From positions 16,294 to 80,293 of the forward strand of contig JACVGT010000002.1 of the NCBI GenBank assembly GCA_018992685.1: a DNA stretch of 64,000 nt, in the 5' to 3' direction. Source of the stretch: Theionarchaea archaeon (lineage in GTDB: Archaea; Methanobacteriota_B; Thermococci; Methanofastidiosales; SZ-28-30). Shown here in pieces: positions 1 to 8,636 of the stretch (the stretch's first letter is position 1; the number at the start of each line of letters is the position of its first letter). Made by a program: the position numbers and the translations under genes. The notes beneath the pieces are model-generated. The model searched no databases. It worked only from the letters and a program-made list of their open reading frames with translations, and was not told the DNA's origin.

Positions 1-1202
1 TAGATATATACACCGGGAGCTGTGATATCGGGCTTTATTCTGTCGTCAGTAGTAGGACCTCTGGAAGAGAAGCTGGCAAGAGCATCTGACTTGTCAGAAG
101 CACCAACAGTGATGACATCTGTTGCATCACCAGGTGTGCTAATGGTGCAGCATGCTGAACCATCATTTCCAGCAGCACATACGACGACAACACCCTGACC
201 TACAGCCCAGTTGCACTCCTTAGCCAATGCGCTAGTACCGTCGCCACCGCTTCCACCTAAAGACAGTGACTCCACATCTGCTCCCTGGGCAACTCCGAAG
301 TCAATACCCTGGATGATAGCACTGTCAGTGCATTGTCCGCCAGAAGTACATACTTTGGCCATCATGAGGTCTGCACCAGGTGCAACACCCTCAGGACTGT
401 CTTCGCCAGCGGCAATGGATGAGCAGTGGGTACCGTGTCCATGGTCATCGTAAGGTGTGGATTGACTGTTGACGTAGTCTGCCCAGGCAATGATCTTCCC
501 AGAGGGGAAGTCACAGTGGTTGGGGTCAATACCAGTGTCGATGATACATATTTTAATTCCAGTACCATCGTATCCAGCATACCAGCAGTCATCTGCGTTG
601 ATCAGCGGGATACTGTCAGATAAGGTGACGTAGGCGACACCGTCAGCTTCTACGAACTCAACCTCAGCGACCTCAGACAGAGCTTTGATGTTGGACACAC
701 GAATGTCCACAACAGCACCCATGCCACTGAGGAAGTTGTAGTAGACACTGCCGAATTTTTCCAGTTTGCTGGCAGCGTTGGGATTCTTGAACCATACTAG
801 AGTTCTTACAATGTCGTTTCCGTTCATGCCATTGATCTGGTCCTTGATTGACCACTTCATTTTGGCCACGTTGTTCGGTACGACGGCGACATATTCGTTA
901 GAACCTACTTCAGTTAAGTAGGCCATTGGTATCATGAAATCGGTATCACTGATCTGGACAATGGGAAGGTATTCTACATTGATTTCCTTCGTCACTCTGT
1001 TCAGAACACCAGAGCCAACCGATATGTACAGGAAGTCAGAATCTTCCCCTGTAATATCCATGTTGAGCTTCAGCAGGTCTCTTCCCTCGTATCCAAAAGT
1101 CTGGACGTGAATTACTCCCTTGGTGGGCTTAGCACTCACGGCAACTAGTGAGAAAACAAGCATACTTATTGTGGCAAGCACGAAGATCTTTCGACTCTTC
1201 AT
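1..1202 (-). CDS. Subtilisin-like serine protease (S8), exported, 3' end outside window
   Basis: Partial gene: about 400 residues are visible and the reading frame runs off the left edge before the catalytic Ser. It has an N-terminal signal peptide (MKSRKIFVLATIS, then a hydrophobic stretch), a propeptide of about 170 residues, the catalytic Asp in IIDTGIDPNHCDFP, the catalytic His in DDHGHGTHC and the oxyanion Asn in AAGNDGS. It is a close paralogue of the complete subtilase at 5727-7277; the catalytic-domain DNA is nearly identical over long blocks while the prodomains differ. The start is the ATG at 1202, preceded by a strong Shine-Dalgarno (AAGGAGGTGA) and a typical archaeal promoter. It is probably a secreted, self-processing peptidase for extracellular protein breakdown. 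Confidence 0.93.
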   Translation of the reverse strand, partial: MKSRKIFVLATISMLVFSLVAVSAKPTKGVIHVQTFGYEGRDLLKLNMDITGEDSDFLYISVGSGVLNRVTKEINVEYLPIVQISDTDFMIPMAYLTEVGSNEYVAVVPNNVAKMKWSIKDQINGMNGNDIVRTLVWFKNPNAASKLEKFGSVYYNFLSGMGAVVDIRVSNIKALSEVAEVEFVEADGVAYVTLSDSIPLINADDCWYAGYDGTGIKICIIDTGIDPNHCDFPSGKIIAWADYVNSQSTPYDDHGHGTHCSSIAAGEDSPEGVAPGADLMMAKVCTSGGQCTDSAIIQGIDFGVAQGADVESLSLGGSGGDGTSALAKECNWAVGQGVVVVCAAGNDGSACCTISTPGDATDVITVGASDKSDALASFSSRGPTTDDRIKPDITAPGVYI

Positions 1203-1270
1203 TTCTTCACCTCCTTTTTCCTTGTTATGCAGCTGCACAAGGCAGGCACACATTTCTGTTTGCCCTCATG

Positions 1271-1288
1271 TATATAAATTTTTCGGTT
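1271..1288 (-). promoter_or_regulatory. BRE/TATA promoter of the first subtilase gene
   Basis: Read on the minus strand this is CCGAAAAATTTATATA, a purine-rich BRE followed by a TATA box. The expected start of transcription is about 25 nt downstream, giving a short leader that contains the strong Shine-Dalgarno. Nearly the same sequence precedes the paralogue at 7277. Confidence 0.7.
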
Positions 1289-1454
1289 AGACAATTGTCT
1301 AGTAGGTGATATTATAAGAAAAGGAGAAATATTTCTGACCTTCTAGGATTATGTACATTATCCCATGATAAGAAATAAGAATGAGAGCCGCTTTTCTATT
1401 GGGCAATAACTGGATCGAGATTGCACATTCACTACAATCTGGGCGTGTGAACTC

Positions 1455-2690
1455 TCACCGAACTACCCACGACACGATGAGGACAATCAGGAAGGTCACA
1501 GCAGTCAGTATTCCAAAGAAAACCAGAACGGCAAAGAAGATCAGTGCACTCATTTGCGGGCTGCTCAGAGGATTGGAAAGGAATGCAAGGAGTAAAGCAG
1601 GAACCACAAGATACTCATAGTCTTTGAGCCAGGACTCGACTCTGGTACCCCATCGTTCACTGTCCATTCTCACAGTGTTTATCATGAGAACACTTCCCGT
1701 ATATCCCAGGAGAAGACCGAAGGCTGTGTAGCTATACGTGATGACCTGCAACTGGAATGCGCTGAGAGCTCCAGCATCCAGGATTCCAAGAAAATCAGCA
1801 ATGTTCAGCCCAAAAAACATGAATATCTGGGGAAGCAGTCCAGGGACGTAGAACTTCCAGGTGTGCAGCTTCTCGAAAAGGGTTTTCTCGAAGAGGAGGA
1901 AAGCAATGAATACTCCCAGGAATATGCCAGTGCACCCCGAACAGGTTACAAATTGCTTTCCTGCAAAGAAATAGGAAGAGGCTCCCCACTGGTCACAGAA
2001 CACTCCACCGAACCTGAACAGGTATTTGTACAATGCTTCTGTCCATTCAGGTGCTGTCACAATCCATGACGGCATTGAGGTCATATTACTGTATACCAGA
2101 ACGTCCCAGATGACATGACTTATGGCAGGGGCCAGCAGATTCCGTATCTTCTCCATTTCTATGCTCAAGATCACTGATCCGATGCAACTGATGACCACAA
2201 TCTCGGCCAAGGACAGGGGGGAACGCAGGGAATAGAATACTGACACTTTGTACAGTCCAAACAGTGCCGTAACAATGATGACCTTGCTCACAAATCCAAA
2301 GCTCTCGGACAGTTTCCCCTGAAGATATCCTCTGAAGAAGAACTCTTCCGCAGCAGCTACCACTGTAACAGCAGCCACAATAGATGCATTAAAAGCAATG
2401 GTGGACAGACTCAGTCTCTCATAGACTACATATATGAGGAACATTGCCAGTCCAAGCACCAATCCCACTCCAATGTTCAGGGGCAAATCCTGATTCTTGA
2501 GTTGAAAGTCGTCAAACCCTCTTAGGGTACTGCTCCACACATATAGGACACCCAAGAATAGTGCAATTGACACCAGTTGTGCCCAGCTATCTCCGGTGTA
2601 GTACAGATAGATGACGGCGCACAGGCCGAGGGTGGCTATGATAGCCTGATTCGAAATCGAAATTGAACGTATCTTTTCAGTCACATTCAT
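1455..2690 (-). CDS. CPBP-family intramembrane metalloprotease (ABI domain)
   Basis: A polytopic membrane protein of 411 residues. The family motif 1, EExxxR, is seen in AAAEEFFFRGYLQG, and a downstream HVIWD supplies the second putative metal-ligand segment; many other segments are hydrophobic. CPBP proteins (Rce1/Abi type) are intramembrane endopeptidases, but most archaeal members have no known substrate. It is longer than the usual 200-300 residues, with about 170 extra residues of membrane segments at the C-terminus. I chose the ATG at 2690 rather than the longer ORF start at 2741 because it follows GGAGG and overlaps the UbiA stop as ATGA, so the two genes are probably translationally coupled. 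Confidence 0.8.
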   Translation of the reverse strand: MNVTEKIRSISISNQAIIATLGLCAVIYLYYTGDSWAQLVSIALFLGVLYVWSSTLRGFDDFQLKNQDLPLNIGVGLVLGLAMFLIYVVYERLSLSTIAFNASIVAAVTVVAAAEEFFFRGYLQGKLSESFGFVSKVIIVTALFGLYKVSVFYSLRSPLSLAEIVVISCIGSVILSIEMEKIRNLLAPAISHVIWDVLVYSNMTSMPSWIVTAPEWTEALYKYLFRFGGVFCDQWGASSYFFAGKQFVTCSGCTGIFLGVFIAFLLFEKTLFEKLHTWKFYVPGLLPQIFMFFGLNIADFLGILDAGALSAFQLQVITYSYTAFGLLLGYTGSVLMINTVRMDSERWGTRVESWLKDYEYLVVPALLLAFLSNPLSSPQMSALIFFAVLVFFGILTAVTFLIVLIVSWVVR

Positions 2691-3547
2691 GATATTCCTC
2701 CTGCATAGGTGATTCCTGAGAGCAGAATGCTTGCTGTGCAAAAAAAGAAGCAGTTTATATAAGCTTTTTCATAAGAGTTGGTGTTGCCCATGAGTATGTG
2801 GATGTAGGCCATCCAGGGCACCAGGCCCAGATATACGAGGAACCATGGAGAGAATAACCCTGCAACAGCCAGTATTGGAAATCCCACCACAGGCACAGCA
2901 AGGCCCCCCATGACCACAGCGCGCGATGTGTTGATCCCCATGGTGAGAGGAACAGTGTCCACGTCAAGAGCGTCATCACCTTTGAGATCAATGAAATCTT
3001 TGCTGATACTGGCCCCTGCGGTTTGTGCAGTGAGAAGGGCAGCAATGATCATAATATCAGAATTCAGTGAGGAGTAGATGTCAAACCCACCGACGAGAGG
3101 TATCAAAACATACCCAGCTGCAATTGCCAGCGGTGCAGCCGCACCACGTGCCTTTATGCGGGTTGGCCGGATGGAGTAGGTTGTTGCCAAGATGAGACCT
3201 GCTATCACAAAGAGGGAACGGGTCAGGTCGAGGAACACTATTGACAAGAGGAGACCGCCCACAAAAAGGAATGCGGAAAAGTATAAAACTGTCTCTTTCT
3301 TTACGATGCCTTTGGGTATTGCCCTATCAGGACGTGTAATCCTGTCGATTCTGTAATCTGTGTATGCATTGAGGCTGTTGGCGTACCCCAGTATGAACAC
3401 AGGGAATAAAACGGCAATAAAGACAATGTCCTGGAGAGGAGGTATTCCCCGTAACGCAATCATCATTCCGGCCAGGATCGTGACGATTACAGAAACCCAG
3501 GTCATAGGGCGCATGGTTCGAATAAGTGCGACTGCTTTCGTAATCAT
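2687..3547 (-). CDS. UbiA-family prenyltransferase (possible digeranylgeranylglyceryl phosphate synthase)
   Basis: A membrane protein of 286 residues. It has the first aspartate-rich motif NAYTDYRIDRITRPDR (N-x3-D-x3-D) and a second, KDFIDLKGDD, separated by hydrophobic helices as in UbiA enzymes. These transfer a polyprenyl group; in archaea the commonest member makes the second ether bond of the core lipid, with others acting on quinones or haem. The substrate cannot be decided here. The ORF can be extended to 3571, but a TATA-like box (CCTTTTAT) covers that point and lies about 26 nt before the ATG at 3547, so a leaderless mRNA starting at 3547 is more likely. It is followed by the CPBP gene with a 4-nt overlap. 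Confidence 0.82.
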   Translation of the reverse strand: MITKAVALIRTMRPMTWVSVIVTILAGMMIALRGIPPLQDIVFIAVLFPVFILGYANSLNAYTDYRIDRITRPDRAIPKGIVKKETVLYFSAFLFVGGLLLSIVFLDLTRSLFVIAGLILATTYSIRPTRIKARGAAAPLAIAAGYVLIPLVGGFDIYSSLNSDIMIIAALLTAQTAGASISKDFIDLKGDDALDVDTVPLTMGINTSRAVVMGGLAVPVVGFPILAVAGLFSPWFLVYLGLVPWMAYIHILMGNTNSYEKAYINCFFFCTASILLSGITYAGGIS

Positions 3548-3569
3548 GCTATGTGGAACCCCAGCCTCC

Positions 3570-3623
3570 ATAAAAGGTTTTCGATATGAAAGAGATTGAC
3601 CCAGGTGTGTGATAGTATATAAG
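3570..3623 (-). promoter_or_regulatory. Promoter region of the UbiA-CPBP operon
   Basis: Two TATA candidates lie on the minus strand: CGAAAACCTTTTAT at 3570-3583, correctly spaced for a leaderless start at 3547, and CTTATATAC at 3615-3623 for a longer transcript. Which one is used cannot be told from sequence. Confidence 0.5.
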
Positions 3624-3718
3624 AGGTACGTGATTTGATGACTGGTACTTTCTAACTTCTGAAGAAGAAGACCATGAATACCCGAAAAATCTTCAGGCTA
3701 GATTCGGGAAAGGTAGGA

Positions 3719-3739
3719 GAAAAAGAAAAAGGAAATAAG
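3719..3739 (-). terminator. T-rich terminator after the M14 carboxypeptidase gene
   Basis: Just past the stop, the minus strand reads CTTATTTCCTTTTTCTTTTT, a U-rich tract without a stem, as expected for archaeal intrinsic termination. Confidence 0.5.
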
Positions 3740-3751
3740 AGAGAAGTTGAC

Positions 3752-5617
3752 CTATCTCTTTCTGAACACTTCTACAGAACCAAAGAGCAGCAGTATTCCC
3801 AGGAGGACTGTTCCAAGGCAGCTTCCGCTGTTATCAACAGTCACAGTTATTGTATCGTCATCCACCAACTGACTGCTGGCATTGTATCCTTCAGCCTTCA
3901 CCGTGTGGCTGGCGTCAGAGTACTGGGTTGTGTCCCAGCTCCACGAGAATGGGGATGTACTGTCTGTGGCCACGTTCGTGCCGTCTATGTAAAACTTGAC
4001 GGATGTGACTTCTGTGCTGGTGTCTACGGTGACGCTAACTGTGCCAGAAACGGTCTGGCCCTGCGAGGGGTTGGTTATAGAGACTGCTGGAATGACCTTG
4101 TATGGATTGTCTGCGCAGTCGATAAAGTAGAGGGCACCTTGGTAGTTGTTTGCACACAGTGTGGGCAGCACTGAAGGCGGTGGGTAGAATTCTCCTCCCT
4201 CCAACTCAACTGTGAAGGAGAAGCACGGCATAGCGTCATTCTGTGTTACTCCGTAACTCCAGTCATCAGTAGTCCCAGAAGCCAGGTACAAATCTGCAGA
4301 CTGCTGAGCTGTGTATCCAACGTAGCTAGCATACTTGGCACCCATGGTCTCGTGAACCTTTCGGTCGCTTGCATCTGAAATAGCATCATAAGTGTAACCC
4401 CACGGCCAGAGTACTAGCTCGCCGTAAGAGTGGTAGGTCAGTAGCACATTGATATCAGGATGAGCATTGAAGAAGTCCCTTACAACTGCCGTCTCGGGAG
4501 CGTCAAAGGCCTCATACCCCCGGAAGGTGTCACTGGTGCAGTAGCCTGAAGAGCCGCTTCCACCCCATCCGTAGGAGTAGTTTCTGTTCAGATCAGTCCC
4601 AATGCCACCATCGCATGGCTGTCTGTTCTTTCTCCAGCTGAGTCCGCTGCCTGAGTAGCCACCAGAGTCATCATATACTTTACCATCTGGATTGATGATG
4701 GGCACAATGTAGATTTCTCTGTTATTCACCAGATCAGTGATTGTCTGATTCGAACCGTAGTTGTCAGTCAGCTGATTTATGATGTACATGGCAACTTCTA
4801 CTGTAGCACATTCTCTTGCGTGGTGCAGGGCACAGAAGAAGATCTCGGCTTCAGATTCTTCAGTTGCAACGTTGTCTGAAATTTTGAGGTATGGGATGGT
4901 TCTGCCTTCATATGAAGTCCCGAGAGAATATACTTTGGCAATGGACGAGTGATCCGATTCAATCTGACTGAGTTCACTGACGACTTCAGCGTAGGTGTGG
5001 TACTCATCTTCTATTACCAAGATCGACGGGCTGTCCACCACCTCAACGGTAAACCCAGAGAGGCAGAGTGCTATCAGACCTTCATAGGATACTAGAACAT
5101 TCATGTATCCCTCTTTAAGGTTCACTCCTGCAACGTCTACACCACTGATTGCCACCAGGGTTCTCAGGTACTTGTTGTTGGCGTACACTTTGACTTGAAG
5201 CTGCTCTGCTCCAATGTATTGATCGAACTCGGATGTGTCAATTTCCTTCTTCAGCACTGAGTGGGGCAGTTTGATCACGTAATCATTGAGTCCTTTCTGT
5301 TTGAGATCACTCTTGGCGATAGTCACTACAAAATAGCCTTGTCCAACTCCGGTGACTGTCAAATCAACGTATTTGACAGCTGAAGCTATGGCAAAATGAT
5401 ACTGGAACATTGCCATGTCCAGGTCAGTGAACTTACAGGTGATTGTCTTTTTGTCTTCCGAAATCTTTTCCAGTTGCAGGACGACAATATCCTCTTTTTC
5501 TCCTGCAATCTGAACGTGGACGGTAACTGTGTTTCCGAGTCCAGTGGCTGCTGCAGATAAAGCGAGTATAGCTGTTAGGAATACTAGAGCTCCGATTTTA
5601 CCTTTCATGTCTTTCAC
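3752..5617 (-). CDS. Secreted M14 zinc carboxypeptidase with Ig-like domain and C-terminal anchor
   Basis: A protein of 621 residues: signal peptide (1-25), prodomain (about 30-200), peptidase M14 domain (about 205-500), an Ig-like beta domain (about 510-595), then a C-terminal hydrophobic segment ending RKR. The zinc ligands are visible as HHARE (H266, E269) and H396 in TYHSYGE; the likely catalytic Glu is E471 in FTVELEGG. It should remove C-terminal residues from peptides outside the cell and thus work with the neighbouring subtilases. The C-terminus (SCLGT, hydrophobic, RKR) resembles that of the subtilase at 5727-7277 (TCLGT, hydrophobic, KRR), suggesting a shared sorting or anchoring signal. 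The start follows a strong AAAAGGAGGTGA Shine-Dalgarno. No clear TATA box lies in the 109 nt upstream. Confidence 0.92.
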   Translation of the reverse strand: MKDMKGKIGALVFLTAILALSAAATGLGNTVTVHVQIAGEKEDIVVLQLEKISEDKKTITCKFTDLDMAMFQYHFAIASAVKYVDLTVTGVGQGYFVVTIAKSDLKQKGLNDYVIKLPHSVLKKEIDTSEFDQYIGAEQLQVKVYANNKYLRTLVAISGVDVAGVNLKEGYMNVLVSYEGLIALCLSGFTVEVVDSPSILVIEDEYHTYAEVVSELSQIESDHSSIAKVYSLGTSYEGRTIPYLKISDNVATEESEAEIFFCALHHARECATVEVAMYIINQLTDNYGSNQTITDLVNNREIYIVPIINPDGKVYDDSGGYSGSGLSWRKNRQPCDGGIGTDLNRNYSYGWGGSGSSGYCTSDTFRGYEAFDAPETAVVRDFFNAHPDINVLLTYHSYGELVLWPWGYTYDAISDASDRKVHETMGAKYASYVGYTAQQSADLYLASGTTDDWSYGVTQNDAMPCFSFTVELEGGEFYPPPSVLPTLCANNYQGALYFIDCADNPYKVIPAVSITNPSQGQTVSGTVSVTVDTSTEVTSVKFYIDGTNVATDSTSPFSWSWDTTQYSDASHTVKAEGYNASSQLVDDDTITVTVDNSGSCLGTVLLGILLLFGSVEVFRKR

Positions 5618-5691
5618 CTCCTTTTGATTTGTCTCATTAGTGAGCTAATGAGCGTGATGCATGATATGATACGGTATGATGTGGTGAGCGT

Positions 5692-5717
5692 AAAAGAGAA
5701 ATAAAAAAGAAAAAAAG
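5692..5717 (-). terminator. T-rich terminator after the complete subtilase gene
   Basis: Directly after the stop, the minus strand reads TCTTTTTTTCTTTTTTATTT. A long broken U-tract without a stem is typical of archaeal terminators. Confidence 0.55.
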
Positions 5718-5726
5718 ATGAATGAT

Positions 5727-7277
5727 TTATCTCCGCTTGAGTGCTACACCCAGCAATACGAGAGCAGATACAAAGGCAGTTCCAAGGCAGGTACCGCCAC
5801 ACTCACAACCACAATCTCCATCAGCTGGTGGAGACACACTGGGGTTGCTGATGATCTGCTGTACCGCAGCGTATGCATCTACACGGCCCCATCCCCACAG
5901 GCAGTCTTTGTTGACATTGCCCTTGTCGATGGCAGTTGCACCCATGCAGTTCTTGACCTGCAACGGGGTGGCTGTACCACGGGCATCCAGCATCAAGGCA
6001 GCAACACCTGCAATGTGCGGTGTGGCCATTGAAGTACCAGACATGGCAACATCACTGCATGAGGTTCCTGCATCGGCAGCGTAGATTGACACACCAGGAG
6101 CTGTGATGTCGGGCTTTATCCTGTCGTCAGTGGTAGGACCTCTGGAAGAGAAGCTGGCAAGAGCATCTGACTTGTCAGAAGCACCAACAGTGATGACATC
6201 TGTTGCATCACCAGGTGTGCTAATGGTGCAGCAAGTTGAACCATCATTTCCAGCAGCACAAGCAACGACAGCGCCCTGACCTACAGCCCAGTTGCACTCC
6301 TGAGCCAAGGTGCTGGTACCGTCGCCACCGCTTCCACCTAAGGACAGAGACAATACATCTGCTCCCTGAGCGACTGCCCAGTCAATACCCTGGACGATAG
6401 CAGTTGTGGTACCGGACCCGGAAGAGTTCAGCACCTTTGCACCCATCAATGAAGCAGCCTTGGCTACACCATATGGTGATGCAGCACCTGCAGCAATGGA
6501 TGCGCAGTGAGTACCGTGTCCATGGTCATCGTAGGCTGTGGTCTTGCTGTTGACATAGTCCACGAATTTCACAATCTTCCCAGAGGGGAAGTCACAGTGG
6601 TTGGGGTCAATACCAGTGTCAATGATGCAGATCTTAATTCCAGCACCATCGTATCCGGCATTCCAGCAGTCATCTGCGTTGATCAGAGGTACACTGGAAG
6701 ACAGTGTTGCGTAGACAATGGCGTCATCTTCCAGGAACAGAATTCCAGCATCCTCAGACAGTGCCTTGATGTTGGAAACAGCGATGGTCATGGATGCTCC
6801 CAGTCCACTGGCAAACTCGTAGGTGACTGTACCGAATTTGGTGAGGTCGACAGCTCCGCCCTTGTACATAACCATGATGTCCATCAGATCATTGCCGTTC
6901 TTTCCAGCGATCTTGTCCTTCAAGTTCCACTTGATCTTGGTGACATCGTTGGGGACGACAGCGACGAATTCATTGTCACCCACCTCAGTCAGATATGCTT
7001 TGGGGATGCCAAAGGTCGTCTCATTGATCTGGACAATGGGCAGCTTGTCAACGTTGATCTCCTTCTCGATTCTGTTGAGCATTCCGGGGTTGACGTTAAC
7101 ATAAATGTAGCCGGAGTCTTCACCAGTGATGTCAACGTTGAGTTTCAGAACGTCTCTTCCCTCAAATCCGAAAGTTTGAACGTGAATTGTTGCGTTGGTG
7201 GGCTTAGCACTAACAGCAATCAGTGAGAAAACAAGCATAGCCACTGTAGCAAGCACAAATACCTTTCGCGTTTTCAT
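5727..7277 (-). CDS. Secreted subtilisin-like serine protease (S8) with C-terminal Cys-rich anchor
   Basis: A complete subtilase of 516 residues. It has a signal peptide (1-24), a propeptide-like region (about 25-195) and the catalytic triad D220 (IIDTGID), H254 (HGHGTH) and S416 (SGTSMATPH), with the oxyanion N344 in AAGNDG. The tail is Cys-rich (GDCGCECGGTCLGT, 487-500), then a hydrophobic helix and KRR, which looks like a sorting or lipid-attachment signal. Paired Cys residues in the catalytic domain (for example CC at 349-350) suggest disulphides. The start ATG at 7277 has a strong GGAGGTGA ribosome site. It is a tandem paralogue of the truncated gene at the window's left edge. Confidence 0.95.
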   Translation of the reverse strand: MKTRKVFVLATVAMLVFSLIAVSAKPTNATIHVQTFGFEGRDVLKLNVDITGEDSGYIYVNVNPGMLNRIEKEINVDKLPIVQINETTFGIPKAYLTEVGDNEFVAVVPNDVTKIKWNLKDKIAGKNGNDLMDIMVMYKGGAVDLTKFGTVTYEFASGLGASMTIAVSNIKALSEDAGILFLEDDAIVYATLSSSVPLINADDCWNAGYDGAGIKICIIDTGIDPNHCDFPSGKIVKFVDYVNSKTTAYDDHGHGTHCASIAAGAASPYGVAKAASLMGAKVLNSSGSGTTTAIVQGIDWAVAQGADVLSLSLGGSGGDGTSTLAQECNWAVGQGAVVACAAGNDGSTCCTISTPGDATDVITVGASDKSDALASFSSRGPTTDDRIKPDITAPGVSIYAADAGTSCSDVAMSGTSMATPHIAGVAALMLDARGTATPLQVKNCMGATAIDKGNVNKDCLWGWGRVDAYAAVQQIISNPSVSPPADGDCGCECGGTCLGTAFVSALVLLGVALKRR

Positions 7278-7353
7278 TCTTTTTCACCTCCTTTGCGTAT
7301 TTTGACAGCCTGCGAATAGATTCTTACAGGCAATCATACATCTTCTGTTCACC

Positions 7354-7369
7354 TATATAAACTTTTCGG
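7354..7369 (-). promoter_or_regulatory. BRE/TATA promoter of the complete subtilase gene
   Basis: The minus strand reads CCGAAAAGTTTATATA, almost the same as the promoter at 1271-1288 of the paralogue. The shared box suggests the duplication carried its promoter and that both genes are expressed alike. Confidence 0.7.
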
Positions 7370-7433
7370 TTAGTGGGCAAATGAAATCCTCTCCAGTACT
7401 GAAAGAAAGAAATTCCGAAAGAATTGATGAATA

Positions 7434-8636
7434 TCACAGAGATATCCCAAGATGATAGATCAGGATCGGAAGGAGGAGAGCACCCATACAATGTGATCGG
7501 CGTATGGCCAGAAAAAGCGGAAGAAGTCCGATAAGGCAACCAACTCCCATCAGTGCAACCCCTCTTACCCCGGTCATTACCCATACCAGTATGACCAGCA
7601 TGCAACAAGTGCCAGCCACTACCGCGGTGTAGTGGACACGAGATAAGAGCTTCAGCATCTGTCGAGCAATAAAGAGAGCAGCAACAGATGCTATTCCAGC
7701 TGCAAGGAGTCCACAAGATAGGAGTTGCGCCAGCGCTGCTCTATCTACTTGGATCAGGTTCTGGATGGCAGCTACTGCCCCACTCCGTGCCTTTCCAACA
7801 GTATATGCTACAATGAGAGCATACACAGCATTTGCGGTGTTGACCCCAGAGACTGCCACCAGAAATGCCCTGGGAGAAGATCTCACGGAAATGACAGCAG
7901 TCGCATGAGCAGGGCCGATTCCTGGAAAGAGTGACACAAAAATGCCTGCCACTGCTCCCTTTGCCATATTCAGCATGATTTGAATCTGGCTCAGGTGGAT
8001 TCTGGAGTCAACGGGCTGAAGGGGAAGGGTTGCTGAACAAGTTGCGCTTACCAGTAAAGTACTCATTCCAAATAACCCACAGAACATAGGAAATAAGACA
8101 AGATCACTGCTGACCAAAGGAGAGTTCAGGGCGATGTATCCATAGATTCCTGATATCAGAAAGACCACACAGGCTGCCGAAATCCTGTAGAGAGTCCTTT
8201 CAGAACCAGCCATTAGAACCACAAATCCCAGCAGGATATATGCCAGGTACGGATTGATGGCCACATAGATGCAAGGAATTACCAGGACCAGCAGTGGGAC
8301 CAATGCACATGATATCATCAATGATCCCAAACTTCCTATTATCGTGAGCTTGATTGCTTCGTATCCCCTTCCCTGGAGAAGCAGCCGATGTGCTGGCAGA
8401 ATACTCAGGGCAGTGTCTTCGTCGGGGACCCCAAATAATGTGGATGGAATGAAGTCTAGAAATGTATGGGTCACAGCCAGGGAGAAAATGAGGACAGCGC
8501 CCATGGTTCCGGAAATAGGAAGCAGCACCACAAATGGCAACAGCGTATTGACGTGTAATCCTGGAGTCAATCCGGTAATAATTCCGAGACAGACCCCCGC
8601 TCCGCACATACTGGTAAATACTAGAACTTCATGCAC
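7434..8636 (-). CDS. TctA-like (DUF112) multi-spanning membrane permease, archaeal type
   Basis: A highly hydrophobic protein of 400 residues. The N-terminal GIITGLTPGLHVNT and the segment FLDFIPSTLFGVPDEDTALS are hallmarks of the archaeal branch of the tripartite tricarboxylate transporter TctA family. Bacterial TctA works with TctB and a periplasmic TctC receptor; neither is recognisable here. The start is a GTG at 8636 preceded by GGTGA, overlapping the last codons of the OB-fold gene; the nearby ATG at 8632 is out of frame and stops at once. The overlap implies co-translation with the exported OB-fold protein. Substrate unknown; carboxylates are the family precedent. Confidence 0.78.
   Translation of the reverse strand: MHEVLVFTSMCGAGVCLGIITGLTPGLHVNTLLPFVVLLPISGTMGAVLIFSLAVTHTFLDFIPSTLFGVPDEDTALSILPAHRLLLQGRGYEAIKLTIIGSLGSLMISCALVPLLVLVIPCIYVAINPYLAYILLGFVVLMAGSERTLYRISAACVVFLISGIYGYIALNSPLVSSDLVLFPMFCGLFGMSTLLVSATCSATLPLQPVDSRIHLSQIQIMLNMAKGAVAGIFVSLFPGIGPAHATAVISVRSSPRAFLVAVSGVNTANAVYALIVAYTVGKARSGAVAAIQNLIQVDRAALAQLLSCGLLAAGIASVAALFIARQMLKLLSRVHYTAVVAGTCCMLVILVWVMTGVRGVALMGVGCLIGLLPLFLAIRRSHCMGALLLPILIYHLGISL

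Noticed and set aside
3674..4174. 166-codon plus-strand ORF
   Set aside because: It lies opposite the M14 carboxypeptidase gene, whose zinc ligands, signal peptide and Ig-like domain show that the minus strand codes.
6507..7226. 239-codon plus-strand ORF rich in Val, Asn and Asp
   Set aside because: It is the mirror of the subtilase prodomain on the other strand.
7434..8636. Complete tripartite tricarboxylate transport system
   Set aside because: Only the TctA-like part is present; no TctB or TctC homologue is nearby.
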